A DNA stretch of 64,000 nucleotides from Bin80 sp965220935 (GCA_965220935.1 OZ244857.1:1612001-1676000), one strand, 5' to 3'. Counted from the first letter of the stretch, positions 36,975-46,105 are shown. The notes: generated by a model not told the origin, from the sequence alone. Translations and numbers: made by a program.

Positions 36975-37679
36975 TTATAATCTAATCAACATATAATTTT
37001 GAGTATACAGGTTCCTGTGCATGTGCTTCTGTCTACGATGTACATTTGGAATGATGTGAATGATCTGTGCATTCTGCATCAAAGCATAACGAATCCCTGG
37101 CCACATATCATCATCACCGGATACTAATATAAGCGGCACCATTTGATGAATTGAATAATGAATTAAATCCACTACTAACATTGAATCAACCATTTTTTGC
37201 TCCGCTTTATAGAACGCCATCCTCGGGGATATGTTACAATTAGCATTGGGGCATGTGTCGCGATTGATTAAAGAATTTAGAACTGAAATAGAGCAATTTT
37301 GAGGCTCAGCACATTTTTTTAGTGGAAATCTCCTGATATTCATGTCTTTGGGGGGCGAGCGTAATCGAAATGTATGGGTAAATTCATTGTATACATCACT
37401 TACAAGCGTTGTCGCCAATTCAGCATGAACTACATAATCTATATTGTTCGCAATAGACAAGGTAAATGGAAAACTCGCACTAATTTGTTCTGTTAATAAA
37501 TTTGCCTTTCTAGTGAGTGCTTTCTTCCTAAACCAACCCCCGTATAGTCGGAGTTTAACGTTTTGCTTGCCTGCAAAATTTTGGGGTTTTATTTTACGGA
37601 GTATTTTTTCGCATATTAAAGCCAGACCATCATTTTGAGCGGATCTGGGAAGATTATCATAATCAATTAAAATGATCAT
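36975..37679 (-). CDS. NYN/PIN-like nuclease with four-cysteine insert, copy 1
   Basis: 234 residues. The NYN-type acidic residues are visible: ILIDYDN (D6, D8), KMVDSMLVVDLIH (D165, D171) and LVSGDDDMWPGI (D189-D191). By family such domains are metal-dependent RNases related to PIN nucleases. Residues 123-148 carry a C-x5-C ... C-x4-C pattern, conserved in the sister gene and suggesting a zinc knuckle inserted in the fold. The stop lies 16 bp before the NTPase start, so the two are co-translated. I infer that the nuclease is the effector and the NTPase the sensor; the target (tRNA, mRNA or phage RNA) is unknown. Confidence 0.75.
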   Translation of the reverse strand: MIILIDYDNLPRSAQNDGLALICEKILRKIKPQNFAGKQNVKLRLYGGWFRKKALTRKANLLTEQISASFPFTLSIANNIDYVVHAELATTLVSDVYNEFTHTFRLRSPPKDMNIRRFPLKKCAEPQNCSISVLNSLINRDTCPNANCNISPRMAFYKAEQKMVDSMLVVDLIHYSIHQMVPLILVSGDDDMWPGIRYALMQNAQIIHIIPNVHRRQKHMHRNLYTQNYMLIRL

Positions 37680-37709
37680 ATAGATTGTTTATTTAATATA
37701 TCAAGTATT

Positions 37710-38627
37710 TATGCGTCAAGTTGTCTGAGAAATTTCATCTGTGGGCCTCACAGAACCGTACGTGAATCTCGCAATTCATACGGCTCTTTCTTACAAAAAC
37801 AATCTTTGACGCTCGTAAGTCGCGTCTTCCCATTTTAAGTTGGGCGGTCAACACCCATATAAAGGCCGCCCCCCTTCGCTCCGCTTCAATTGCAGAGACA
37901 TTCCGGCTAATACGAGGTGGTCCGCGCGCGTGGGATACCTTGGTACTCAATGACTTGCAGGACTGCCCGCTAGCCATGCTTCCTTTACATTATTCCGACA
38001 GGGTTGTTTCAAAGTTAGATAAACTTTGATGATTTCATTGTGATTGGTAGAGTTTAAATCCAGAGGCCTTTCAATATTGGTTAGAACCTTTCTCTGTTGA
38101 TTAGCATGATCCATATATTCATTGACTGACTTGATTATCGTTTGATGAGAGCCATAGTGAATGGTTAGGCACCCCTACCCACTAGTTGCAAGAATTGAGT
38201 TACCTAGTTTTGAAACAACCCCATTCCGAAGGGTTCCTACGTTCCATATGAGCGCTTAGATCACAGTCCCGCCATCTCTGCACCAGAAGCCCCTAAACAG
38301 GTGCCCTCAACCTCGCCCCAAGATTACCTCACTACCTTGGTTTTGACTATCGTATAAATCCTTTCAACGCGTCATTTACGGTTCATTTACATTTGATTCT
38401 CACCCAATAGGTTACTAACCCCACCTTTTCCCACATGCTCACCAAAATAACAATTGAATACCTTATCTGTGGGTGATTTACAACCCCCGCCTGTAAAGCG
38501 ATTGCGGAGGTCCTACGTCCAAGTTACTCAGAGTACTTTCGCTAAGTTATGATTTAACTCCATAAATCTTTTGTGCACAAGAATTGAATTAACCCATAAG
38601 TTCGTCTCAGATTTCTTCATTTCACAC
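37710..38627 (-). mobile_element. ORF-less group II intron
   Basis: On the minus strand 37786-37753 forms a canonical 34-nt domain V. It begins GAGCCGTAT with the catalytic AGC, has a 5-bp upper stem capped by a GCGA tetraloop, and closes with the bulged ACGTACGGTTC. The likely 5' end is GTGTG at 38627, matching the GUGYG boundary consensus, and the first ~100 nt resemble bacterial group II domain I (GCGAAAG..., GGAACGTAGGAACCCTTCGG). The 3' end is near 37710 after a short domain VI and is not fixed exactly. No reverse transcriptase is encoded, so it would need help in trans or is an inactive remnant. It lies between the two NYN-NTPase cassettes, in the same orientation. Confidence 0.8.
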
Positions 38628-38674
38628 AAAACCACATAAAACCCCTCCTATAAACGCAAAGTACTATACAATAC

Positions 38675-40990
38675 TCAATCTTGTAGCATAGATTTTGGTA
38701 AGTCCAGCATTGATGCCTCCCTGATAAACTGCTCAAAAATACTTCCAGATTGATCTACAAGTCTATCAACCATTGAGAATGGAACCATCAATCGGTAAAT
38801 AGTACGTAAATGACTATTAGCATCTATCAAGCCTGTTTTTTTTAGTTCTGGAAGAATCTTATTCTTAAAATGATCTGATTGTTTACCGAGTCTCTGTTGA
38901 ATTCCGTGATCATTGATTGTCGTAGATTGATTGAACATACGAATGACTTTAAGTGTCATCTTCATATCTGAGTCCATTACATCTTGAATGGGGTTCTGAT
39001 TTATTATATCTTGATATGTGTTTAATCGTAAATCCAACCCCTTACTGGTGAGCAAAGCCAATACTTTGGATGGAGTGTAAAATCTGCGTATATCCTCGTC
39101 TGAATCACTGTCAATTGAAACTGCATCAAATGTGCAATTTTCAAAAATTGTGCAAGATATTTCTTGAGATTGAGTATCATCAAAAATTATCTCTTCAAAT
39201 TGACAATCATAAAATAAGCATTCATGAATTTTTGAATCATTGAGGCTTGTTGAACGAAAAAAAGAGTTATGGACTTTAAGTCCGTACAAATTCCTCTGCT
39301 GCAAGGCATTCGGTGGAAAATTGATCTCTTTGATAGAGTAAGGCTTTTGGGTGCGTTGAGCTAGTTCAAGCATTAACATTCCACAATTTTCACGGATGTA
39401 GGATACTCGTCGCTCGCCCACTAATAATTGCTCAAGATCACCCCATACATGATCAATTATTATCTCGTTCTGAGAAGTTAGATAGCGTGCTGCTTCAAAG
39501 ATTGCTGATTGCGTCAGTGAATTAGCATCTAAAATCAGTCTTACATTTGACCTATCACGAGAACATAACCCACGAGCTAAGGCTTGTCCCAAATAAAATT
39601 CTTGATAATCTTCGTGATCAAATCGAATTCGCCCATATCTAGTAGGGCCTTGTAAGTCATCATCCCGCAAAATCGAATGATCTTCAATATATTTAGCAAT
39701 CTGGCGCTCCTCATCACTATTTTTATTTTTTTTTGATGCAAAAAATTCAACAAAAAGTTGAATTACATCAGATCCGAAGGCACCCACACCACTAATCCAC
39801 ATCTCAGATGCAAGAGTAGCAAGTAATTCGTGATGTTCATCTAAAGTAAGTAATAAAGGAGCGTGATATGTCCCTGAACGATTAATCCATTTTTCATTGG
39901 CCTCGCACTCAATAATTGTCTCTATTAAATCAAAAAAATAACTTACCTTCGGCTCACCAAGTCTTTGCAAGAATTTATTCAAGTCCTTCTCATTCTTAGC
40001 CATATCTATCAGCCTTCGTACTATAACTGCTCTGGTCAAGACAGAATGTGCTTCTCTCCCATCTAATCTATTTTTAATCTGATCATAAAGTACATTTGGT
40101 GAGCTGATCCCGCGCAGTGTGGCATATTTTCTGAATATTTTTTGATCCCATCGCTTCAAGTCATATCTATGAAGAACCACATTCTGATCTGACATGATTG
40201 AATCTAATAATTTAGATTGAGAATCAAGTGCTCTATCAAAATATGCTTTACGAGCGGCTACCAGAATTGTCCCTGATGAAGACAATTCATTCACCAAACG
40301 GCCAAGAGCCGAGGTTACCTCATTAGAACTCACATCTACTAAGACTTCTTCAAATCCATCAAATGCTGGGATGATTGCATTCAATTTTATGAGTTCAATG
40401 AATGAATCGTAGTACAAATACGGAAAACGAAGTCTATTCATGAGGGAGGCAATCACAACATCATCAAATCGCGAAAAGGATCTGCCCCCCAATGATACAG
40501 GTAAAATCAGAGATGCTGTTTTCTTTTCCTTGAAAGCTTTCGCCTGTTCCACAGACATTTTTTCAATCAAAGATGTTTTTCCTTCGCCAGCATCAGAAGT
40601 CAAAAAAAATACCGAGGTTGCTTCCCCAGGATATTCTGTAAGGTGGTATCTCAGAATGGATGCTGAATCATTGGCTCTTTTCTTCTTGCGGGGTTGATTA
40701 TGAGAGTCAATACTTAACTGTGGTGAAACGTAATGCTGAGGAGGATTAATATAATCTATGATCCGATCTGCTAGCCGATCAAGTTTTGCCAAATAACGAC
40801 ATATCCAATGATATGCATATATTTCTTCCTCCTCATGAATCACGACTATTCCTCTATGAGGGTCACTTTTGATTCTTCCAGAGATCGGTTTGCCTCCGAT
40901 ATCTACTAAAAATTCTCCATGTTCTACGATTACTTCACATCCATCATCGGCAAATGTCTTCAGTATTCGTTCAAAGTCATTAAATTGCAT
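38675..40990 (-). CDS. NACHT-like STAND NTPase with pentapeptide-like and winged-helix C-terminus, copy 2
   Basis: 771 residues, collinear with copy 1 over its whole length, with clear but moderate divergence. Walker A SDAGEGKTSL (131-141), Walker B AIIPAFDGFEEVL (205-217), ILVAARKAYFD, and the RFDHEDYQEFYLG signature (about 465) are all kept. The pentapeptide-like stretch (SFFRSTSLNDSKIHECLFYDC) and the C-terminal helix region (GIQQRLGKQSDHFKNKILPEL) are kept too. It differs most at residues ~95-120. Starting 1 bp after the NYN2 stop, it is tightly coupled. The conserved active-site motifs suggest both copies are functional. Confidence 0.75.
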   Translation of the reverse strand: MQFNDFERILKTFADDGCEVIVEHGEFLVDIGGKPISGRIKSDPHRGIVVIHEEEEIYAYHWICRYLAKLDRLADRIIDYINPPQHYVSPQLSIDSHNQPRKKKRANDSASILRYHLTEYPGEATSVFFLTSDAGEGKTSLIEKMSVEQAKAFKEKKTASLILPVSLGGRSFSRFDDVVIASLMNRLRFPYLYYDSFIELIKLNAIIPAFDGFEEVLVDVSSNEVTSALGRLVNELSSSGTILVAARKAYFDRALDSQSKLLDSIMSDQNVVLHRYDLKRWDQKIFRKYATLRGISSPNVLYDQIKNRLDGREAHSVLTRAVIVRRLIDMAKNEKDLNKFLQRLGEPKVSYFFDLIETIIECEANEKWINRSGTYHAPLLLTLDEHHELLATLASEMWISGVGAFGSDVIQLFVEFFASKKNKNSDEERQIAKYIEDHSILRDDDLQGPTRYGRIRFDHEDYQEFYLGQALARGLCSRDRSNVRLILDANSLTQSAIFEAARYLTSQNEIIIDHVWGDLEQLLVGERRVSYIRENCGMLMLELAQRTQKPYSIKEINFPPNALQQRNLYGLKVHNSFFRSTSLNDSKIHECLFYDCQFEEIIFDDTQSQEISCTIFENCTFDAVSIDSDSDEDIRRFYTPSKVLALLTSKGLDLRLNTYQDIINQNPIQDVMDSDMKMTLKVIRMFNQSTTINDHGIQQRLGKQSDHFKNKILPELKKTGLIDANSHLRTIYRLMVPFSMVDRLVDQSGSIFEQFIREASMLDLPKSMLQD

Positions 40991-40991
40991 T

Positions 40992-41708
40992 TCAATACCG
41001 ATTAAAATTTCCCCAATAATAACAATTAGTGGATAGATGATTGTAGATATTTTGCCGCTTTTTCTGGGAGTTAGGAATCAGATGTGTGATAGGCGTATCA
41101 TAGAGCAAAGCATATCGTATTCCAGGCCACATATCATCATCTCCAGATACTAATACAACATGCTCATTTTGTCTACTTGCAAAATGAATCAAATCAACAA
41201 TCATCATTGAATCGACAAGTTTCTGTTCAGGGCGAAAGAACATTTCCGAGAGCGCTACTTGACACTTCACATTAGTGCACTTTCCGCTATCCCAAAAAGA
41301 GTTAACCACTGAAATAGAACAGTGATCCTTTGCTACACAGCGTTTGGGAGGGAAACATCTTACATTTATTAACGGCGGTAGAGACCGAGATCTATATGTG
41401 AATGGAAAATCATTTCCCTGATCACATGCCAGAGATGTGGCTAATTCAGGTTCATCAACTTTTCTCAAACGGTTAAATATCTTTATTTCGCAGGGAAAAT
41501 CCTGTCTGATTTGTCTAGACAAATTTTGAGCCATCTTTGTGTACTTGTTTCTTCTATCCAACCAACCTCCGTATAGTCGACAGCTGAATTCTGGTTCTCC
41601 AGAAATAAATTTATTTTGAGGGATTTGGTCTATTAGCAACTGAATAACCTGACTGAGCTTTCGTCGCTTCAAATTCCCAAGATTATCGTAATCAATCAAA
41701 AGAACCAT
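40992..41708 (-). CDS. NYN/PIN-like nuclease with four-cysteine insert, copy 2
   Basis: 238 residues, paralogous to copy 1. Acidic motifs VLLIDYDNLG, KLVDSMMIVDLIHFA and LVSGDDDMWPGI are kept, as is the C-x5-C ... C-x4-C pattern (CVAKDHC and CTNVKC). Middle parts diverge, so this is an old duplication or two related acquisitions rather than a recent copy. First gene of the second NYN-NTPase cassette; its promoter should lie in the 64 bp between it and the DAHP synthase-like gene's end. Confidence 0.75.
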   Translation of the reverse strand: MVLLIDYDNLGNLKRRKLSQVIQLLIDQIPQNKFISGEPEFSCRLYGGWLDRRNKYTKMAQNLSRQIRQDFPCEIKIFNRLRKVDEPELATSLACDQGNDFPFTYRSRSLPPLINVRCFPPKRCVAKDHCSISVVNSFWDSGKCTNVKCQVALSEMFFRPEQKLVDSMMIVDLIHFASRQNEHVVLVSGDDDMWPGIRYALLYDTPITHLIPNSQKKRQNIYNHLSTNCYYWGNFNRY

Positions 41709-41772
41709 TCGTGATGTTATACTAATGCCTGTTTTTCTTAGGATAGATGCAATAATGATTGATCACTTAGTG

Positions 41773-42792
41773 CTATGTTTGCCCCACTGCTAAAGCTATC
41801 TTTCGGATCTGATCAATCAAATCAGTGAACTGACCCAGATTTAGAGCCTGAGAGCCGCTCTGCGAGTAATTTGATGGTTCATTATCAAGATCAATGATGA
41901 GTCCATCAGCGCCAGCGGCAACCGCTGCACAGGCCATGGGACAAATATAATCTCTATGACCTACTCCCTGAGAAGGATCCACAAATACCGGAAGATGGCT
42001 CTTTGCTTTTGCCACTGACACCGCAGAGATGTCTAATGTATAGCGGGTAGCAACCTCAAACGTTCTAATTCCTCTCTCACACAAAATAACCTGATTGTTA
42101 CCTGCTCTCATGATATATTCCGCGGACATGATCCATTCCTCTACGGTTGCTGCAAATCCTCGCTCCAGTAATACGGGCATGTTTAATTCGCCCAAGGCTT
42201 GCAGTAGGCCAAAATTCTGCATATTTCGGGCTCCTACAAGTAAGATGCTCGCATACTCTGAAATCTTATTAAGTAGCTCGGTCGTACTCACTTCCAGCAT
42301 CAACTTTAGTCCAGACGCATTAACTGCTTCATGCATCACCTTCAAGTGATCCTCTTCCACGCCGTGATAATCATAAAAAGATGTTCGGGGCTTCAAAACA
42401 GTTCCTCGAATGAAAGAGACCGAAGCTGATTTGAGTTGAGATGCTATTTGCTTTATCTGCCCAGCATCTTCTATATTCGTCAAAGCAGCAATCACTGTGA
42501 TTGAGGGGCCTCCAATTTTGATCCCATCTACATCAATCACTGAGGAGGCGTCACGCCCAGCGCGACTGGCTAATTTGTATGGCTCCGTCACACGCTGTAC
42601 ATCAGCAACGCCATTTAGTCCCTGAAAGATCCTGTGATCAAATCCAGGTGAAACACCAATAGCACCTAACACAGTTTGACTCACTCCGCTAGAACGATGC
42701 ACATCAAACCCAAATGCATTGAGTTTCTTGATCACTGCTTCAACTTCTTCTTCCAAAGCATCATTCTTCATAAAAACAACCATGTTATCCAA
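41773..42792 (-). CDS. DAHP synthase homologue (class I-beta fold) lacking canonical metal ligands
   Basis: 339 residues: an N-terminal ~70-residue ferredoxin-like domain, then a TIM-barrel matching class I-beta 3-deoxy-D-arabino-heptulosonate 7-phosphate synthases. Kept features: LKPRTSFYDYHG, VGARNMQNFGLLQ, ILCERGIRTFE, DISAV. Compared with the well-known Thermotoga enzyme, the metal ligands are changed: Cys to Ser97 (GGPS), His to Gln275 (DPSQ), Glu to Asp301 and Asp to Ser312. The PEP-binding lysine of LLKRG is Glu210. It may be a catalytically dead regulatory homologue or have a different reaction. The frame is undamaged, so it is probably under selection. Confidence 0.75.
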   Translation of the reverse strand: MDNMVVFMKNDALEEEVEAVIKKLNAFGFDVHRSSGVSQTVLGAIGVSPGFDHRIFQGLNGVADVQRVTEPYKLASRAGRDASSVIDVDGIKIGGPSITVIAALTNIEDAGQIKQIASQLKSASVSFIRGTVLKPRTSFYDYHGVEEDHLKVMHEAVNASGLKLMLEVSTTELLNKISEYASILLVGARNMQNFGLLQALGELNMPVLLERGFAATVEEWIMSAEYIMRAGNNQVILCERGIRTFEVATRYTLDISAVSVAKAKSHLPVFVDPSQGVGHRDYICPMACAAVAAGADGLIIDLDNEPSNYSQSGSQALNLGQFTDLIDQIRKIALAVGQT

Positions 42793-42831
42793 GATCTATT
42801 TTCGTGTTTAACTTTACCCTGTGTAAGGCGT

Positions 42832-43572
42832 TCAGCGGTAACGGTCAAGTGCAAAGTTATTGCCTAAATAATGCTGACGAACCTGTGGGTCAGATGCTAG
42901 TTGTTCTGCAGTTCCAGACTTCATAATTTTACCATCAAAAAGAAGATAGGCCCGATCAGTGATAGCCAATGTTTCATGTACATTATGATCGGTAATCAAT
43001 ATACCTATATTCATGCGGGCCAGTTGGCAGATGATCTCTTGAATATATTCAACCGTAATTGGATCAACCCCTGCAAATGGCTCATCAAGTAGAAAAAAAT
43101 TGGGCTCAAGGACCATGGAACGTGCAATTTCAGTTCTCCTACGCTCTCCTCCAGATAGTGTATATGCCTTTGATGTTCGGATGGATTCTAATCCAAACTG
43201 GGTGATCAACTCATCTACTTTTTGATCCCGATCCTGTCGCGATAGTTTCTGGAATTCCAAGACGGCATGTAGATTTTGCTCAACCGTTAACTTCTGAAAG
43301 ACACTGGTCTCTTGAGCCAAATATCCCACTCCCCTGCGAGCACGCTGATACATAGGGAGTGGTGTAATATCCTGATCCCCAAGAAAGATCTTCCCCTGGT
43401 TGGGTCGCTCCAATCCAACGATCATATGAAAAGACGTTGTCTTGCCAGCGCCATTAGGCCCAAGTAAACCAACCACCTCACCGCACTGAACATCCAGAGA
43501 CATCTGACTTACAACCGTCCGTTTTTTGAACTTCTTAGTTAATTTTTCAGCTCTTAGTTTCAGTGTTCCCAT
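42832..43572 (-). CDS. lptB: LPS export ABC transporter ATPase LptB
   Basis: About 246 residues from ATG 43572 (MGTLKLRAEKLTKKF). Walker A GPNGAGKTT, signature LSGGERRRTEIA, Walker B FFLLDEPFAGVDP and the H-loop ITDHNVHETL are all present. It powers lipopolysaccharide extraction from the inner membrane together with LptFG. It overlaps the end of the OstA-like gene by about 13 bp, so it is coupled to it. Last gene of the lptC-ostA-lptB block. Confidence 0.93.
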   Translation of the reverse strand: MGTLKLRAEKLTKKFKKRTVVSQMSLDVQCGEVVGLLGPNGAGKTTSFHMIVGLERPNQGKIFLGDQDITPLPMYQRARRGVGYLAQETSVFQKLTVEQNLHAVLEFQKLSRQDRDQKVDELITQFGLESIRTSKAYTLSGGERRRTEIARSMVLEPNFFLLDEPFAGVDPITVEYIQEIICQLARMNIGILITDHNVHETLAITDRAYLLFDGKIMKSGTAEQLASDPQVRQHYLGNNFALDRYR

Positions 43573-44960
43573 TGTTGTATCCACATGATCAATTCTCCTA
43601 ACATCTGGGTTTTAACTGGGCGTTGGTCGGGGTTCCAATCCAGTCCCTCAAGATTTAAGTCATTAGGTAGCGCATTTTCTGGATACCGCGTTCCTCGCAC
43701 ATCCGTGCTGAATGAAAGCGTTTGAAGTGAGTCTCCTTCAAACTCCATTCGGATTGCATCACCAGAGGCTTCCAATGCTCCATCGGGTAAACCGTTCTCA
43801 TCAGCACTAAAGTATATGGCTTCTGCATTAGGGCCAACTTTAAATATCCGCAGAGAATCTCCCTGCCTCGTGCTCACTAATGTGCGACCTTTCACCTGAT
43901 TAATCCGATCAATTGAACGATCTTGCTCTGCGACAAATGCATTGCCCCAGATCATCATTGAATCCATTTCACCACCGTTCAAGACAACCTTCACCGTATC
44001 TCCCGTCAATTGTGTGAGATCAGTCCAAATTCGTGGCTTCCCATATAGCCACATCTGTTCATAGGAGCCATCGGATTCACGCTCGTATACCACTGAGTCT
44101 CCAGTTGCCGAAAGTGAACCATTCCACATGCGAACATTACGTATTGCATCTAGCCTAGAACTGTTGTATCCATCTTTAATATACATCACATCTGAGCGGA
44201 TAATTAATGTGTCAACCGTGAGTGAATCGTGATCAAGATTCATCATAATAGGATTTCCGCGGATAATGCTTAATGAATCTTCTGCATTGTATTCAAGCCG
44301 CTGACCAGCTATCCATGTAGAGTCAGCATCATTGACAGTCAGATAACGTACAGATCCTAATGCTAAAGAGATTGAAATTTCACGATAATGTCGCAGTGAA
44401 TCTGCGAGTAGCACCCCTTGTCCTGACTCCATCATTACATCACCACTCACATAGGCAATCTTATCGTCTGTCCAGTATTTCCCAGAGTCTCCATGGAGCG
44501 TCATCGTTGAATCCATGATGGTGAGTCTTTTGGGAAATTCAACCCAATCTTCGTCTATATAATAGATTCCCAGCGATGAAATCGCTGTAATCTCTCCATC
44601 CGACAGTTGGACATCCCCCTCAGCCCGTCCAACCTCCAATTCTTCATCATAGTCAAGAGAATTAGCCTTTAGCGTATCTCCTTCATTAATCAGAACAGCA
44701 TTTCCAGTGAAGGATGTCCTACGTCGGGTGACATGTCGAATCGCCCGATCAGAGGTGACTACAGTTGTTTTGTAGGTCACGCGCACATCTCCATTGATGA
44801 ACTGTATAAATTCCCCCTGATTTTTCTGACCAACGAGTGAATCTCCCACTATAAACACAGAGTCAGTGTCAGCAAAGGCATAATACTGATCACCGCTTCG
44901 ATGATTTGATCCCTTGGGCATCAAACCAACCACCAATAACCACAGCGCTGCCGTCCTCAT
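43560..44960 (-). CDS. OstA/LptA-like periplasmic LPS transport protein
   Basis: 466 residues with an N-terminal signal segment (ALWLLVVGLMP). The rest is made of repeated beta-strand elements such as FIQFINGDVRVTYKTTVVTSDRA, YIDEDWVEFPKRLTIMD and LEYNAEDSLSIIRGN, typical of the OstA/LptA beta-jelly fold. It is longer than E. coli LptA, as in other Bacteroidota. By family it forms the periplasmic bridge carrying LPS to the outer membrane. It overlaps lptC by 4 bp and lptB by ~13 bp. Confidence 0.82.
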   Translation of the reverse strand: MRTAALWLLVVGLMPKGSNHRSGDQYYAFADTDSVFIVGDSLVGQKNQGEFIQFINGDVRVTYKTTVVTSDRAIRHVTRRRTSFTGNAVLINEGDTLKANSLDYDEELEVGRAEGDVQLSDGEITAISSLGIYYIDEDWVEFPKRLTIMDSTMTLHGDSGKYWTDDKIAYVSGDVMMESGQGVLLADSLRHYREISISLALGSVRYLTVNDADSTWIAGQRLEYNAEDSLSIIRGNPIMMNLDHDSLTVDTLIIRSDVMYIKDGYNSSRLDAIRNVRMWNGSLSATGDSVVYERESDGSYEQMWLYGKPRIWTDLTQLTGDTVKVVLNGGEMDSMMIWGNAFVAEQDRSIDRINQVKGRTLVSTRQGDSLRIFKVGPNAEAIYFSADENGLPDGALEASGDAIRMEFEGDSLQTLSFSTDVRGTRYPENALPNDLNLEGLDWNPDQRPVKTQMLGELIMWIQQWEH

Positions 44961-45571
44961 TGATCAGAGGTGATCTTGGCCTGAAACTTGCCAATTTGAT
45001 AGGAGCTCAGATCCTCAGTGGCTTCAAGCCCTTTTCCAGAAAGTACCTCTTCGGGTGTACGTATGGTCACGAAACTATCCGTTTGCAACAGCTGATCACG
45101 CTCCCACCATTCAATCCATTCAGTCATTAGAGTTCGGTCGTCACGAGTTTCAATCTTTACGCCTCCCTCCGCAGTAAAGTACTCCTCGCTCTCATGATAA
45201 GAAACTTGATCTGCTTTTAGGAAAGCAGATACGACACCTGTTGAATCAAAAATTTCAATTTCTACCTTCCGATTGACCCCATTGAGGTGCTGAATGAGAG
45301 AATCTCCCTCTCCTACCCACTGAACATGATCTGAAAAGATATTTAACCTTGGAAGACTCCCATCAACATCTGTGCTCCCTTGAGACAGAAGAATTTGGAC
45401 ACCCCAGCTCTCTTTGGTTGAAACTGATTGCGGTGACTCTGAGGTTTGAGAGAAATCACGACGAGTGCAGGATGACAAAATCAAGGCATAAGATAAACTC
45501 ACCAAAGCGAAGATCAAGACATGTCTTGCACTTACATATATTTCTTGATTACTTACAGGGCTCGTTTTCAC
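44957..45571 (-). CDS. lptC: LptC-like LPS export protein
   Basis: 204 residues. A hydrophobic N-terminus ends in LILSSC, a lipobox-like or anchor sequence. The body contains the LptC-type strand pattern (VSAFLKADQVSYHESEEYF, EGGVKIETRDDRTLMTEWIEW). LptC receives lipopolysaccharide from LptBFG and hands it to LptA. First gene of the three-gene block. Confidence 0.8.
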   Translation of the reverse strand: MKTSPVSNQEIYVSARHVLIFALVSLSYALILSSCTRRDFSQTSESPQSVSTKESWGVQILLSQGSTDVDGSLPRLNIFSDHVQWVGEGDSLIQHLNGVNRKVEIEIFDSTGVVSAFLKADQVSYHESEEYFTAEGGVKIETRDDRTLMTEWIEWWERDQLLQTDSFVTIRTPEEVLSGKGLEATEDLSSYQIGKFQAKITSDQ

Positions 45572-45665
45572 AGGGTAAATCTTAAATTGATTTAATCTAT
45601 GGTGTTACTTTCAATAAATACAATAATCCACAGTAATAATTTTGCAATAGGTAGGTGGGCGGGGG

Positions 45666-46105
45666 TTATTTTGTTTGCAGGGCGGCCAGGACCTCCCTAG
45701 CATCGTTTCTGGACTTAATGGCATAATTCCTAGTTTGATCATTCATTGGAAACCTTAATAGGTCTTCTACGGTCTCTAAGGCTTTTTCCACACATTCAAG
45801 ACTCCGAATCGCTAAGGTGTCATAAATGCCATCTTGGTAGGTCAGTTGAAAAAATATCGTATTAAGGCAAAATTTGCTAATATGAACAATATTTTTAATC
45901 TCATGATATTTTATTTCTACAGCCGGGTATTCTCTCGCCAAAGCTATTGTTTTGTCTAAATCGTCACTAAAATAGTCTATCTCCTCTATCATGTGATTTT
46001 GCACGGCTTCTTGGAAATCCACATCAACCCAGATCGTTTTTTTTGCGCTGTGGCGGCTGCTGTACAGAATATCAGTAGTAACATCAGAAAGACTCTATGC
46101 ATCAT
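45666..46105 (-). pseudogene. Small secreted hypothetical protein with a homopolymer frameshift
   Basis: A signal peptide MHRVFLMLLLIFCTAAATAQKK starts at ATG 46102 (or 46105). The body (TIWVDVDFQEAVQNHMIEEI to the stop at 45666) is in the next frame. The two frames meet at a run of eight T (A on the coding strand) at 46037-46044, so a single-base indel separates them. Restored, it would be a ~145-residue exported protein of no recognised family, mostly helical. Without restoration only the 118-residue body from a GTG at 46022 could be made. It may be a real frameshift, a sequencing error or a phase-variable switch; this cannot be settled here. Confidence 0.5.

Noticed and set aside
37735..37977. 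80-codon frame in the 1-kb gap between the NYN-NTPase cassettes
   Set aside because: It covers domain V of the group II intron and has no protein family signal; it is structural RNA, not a gene.
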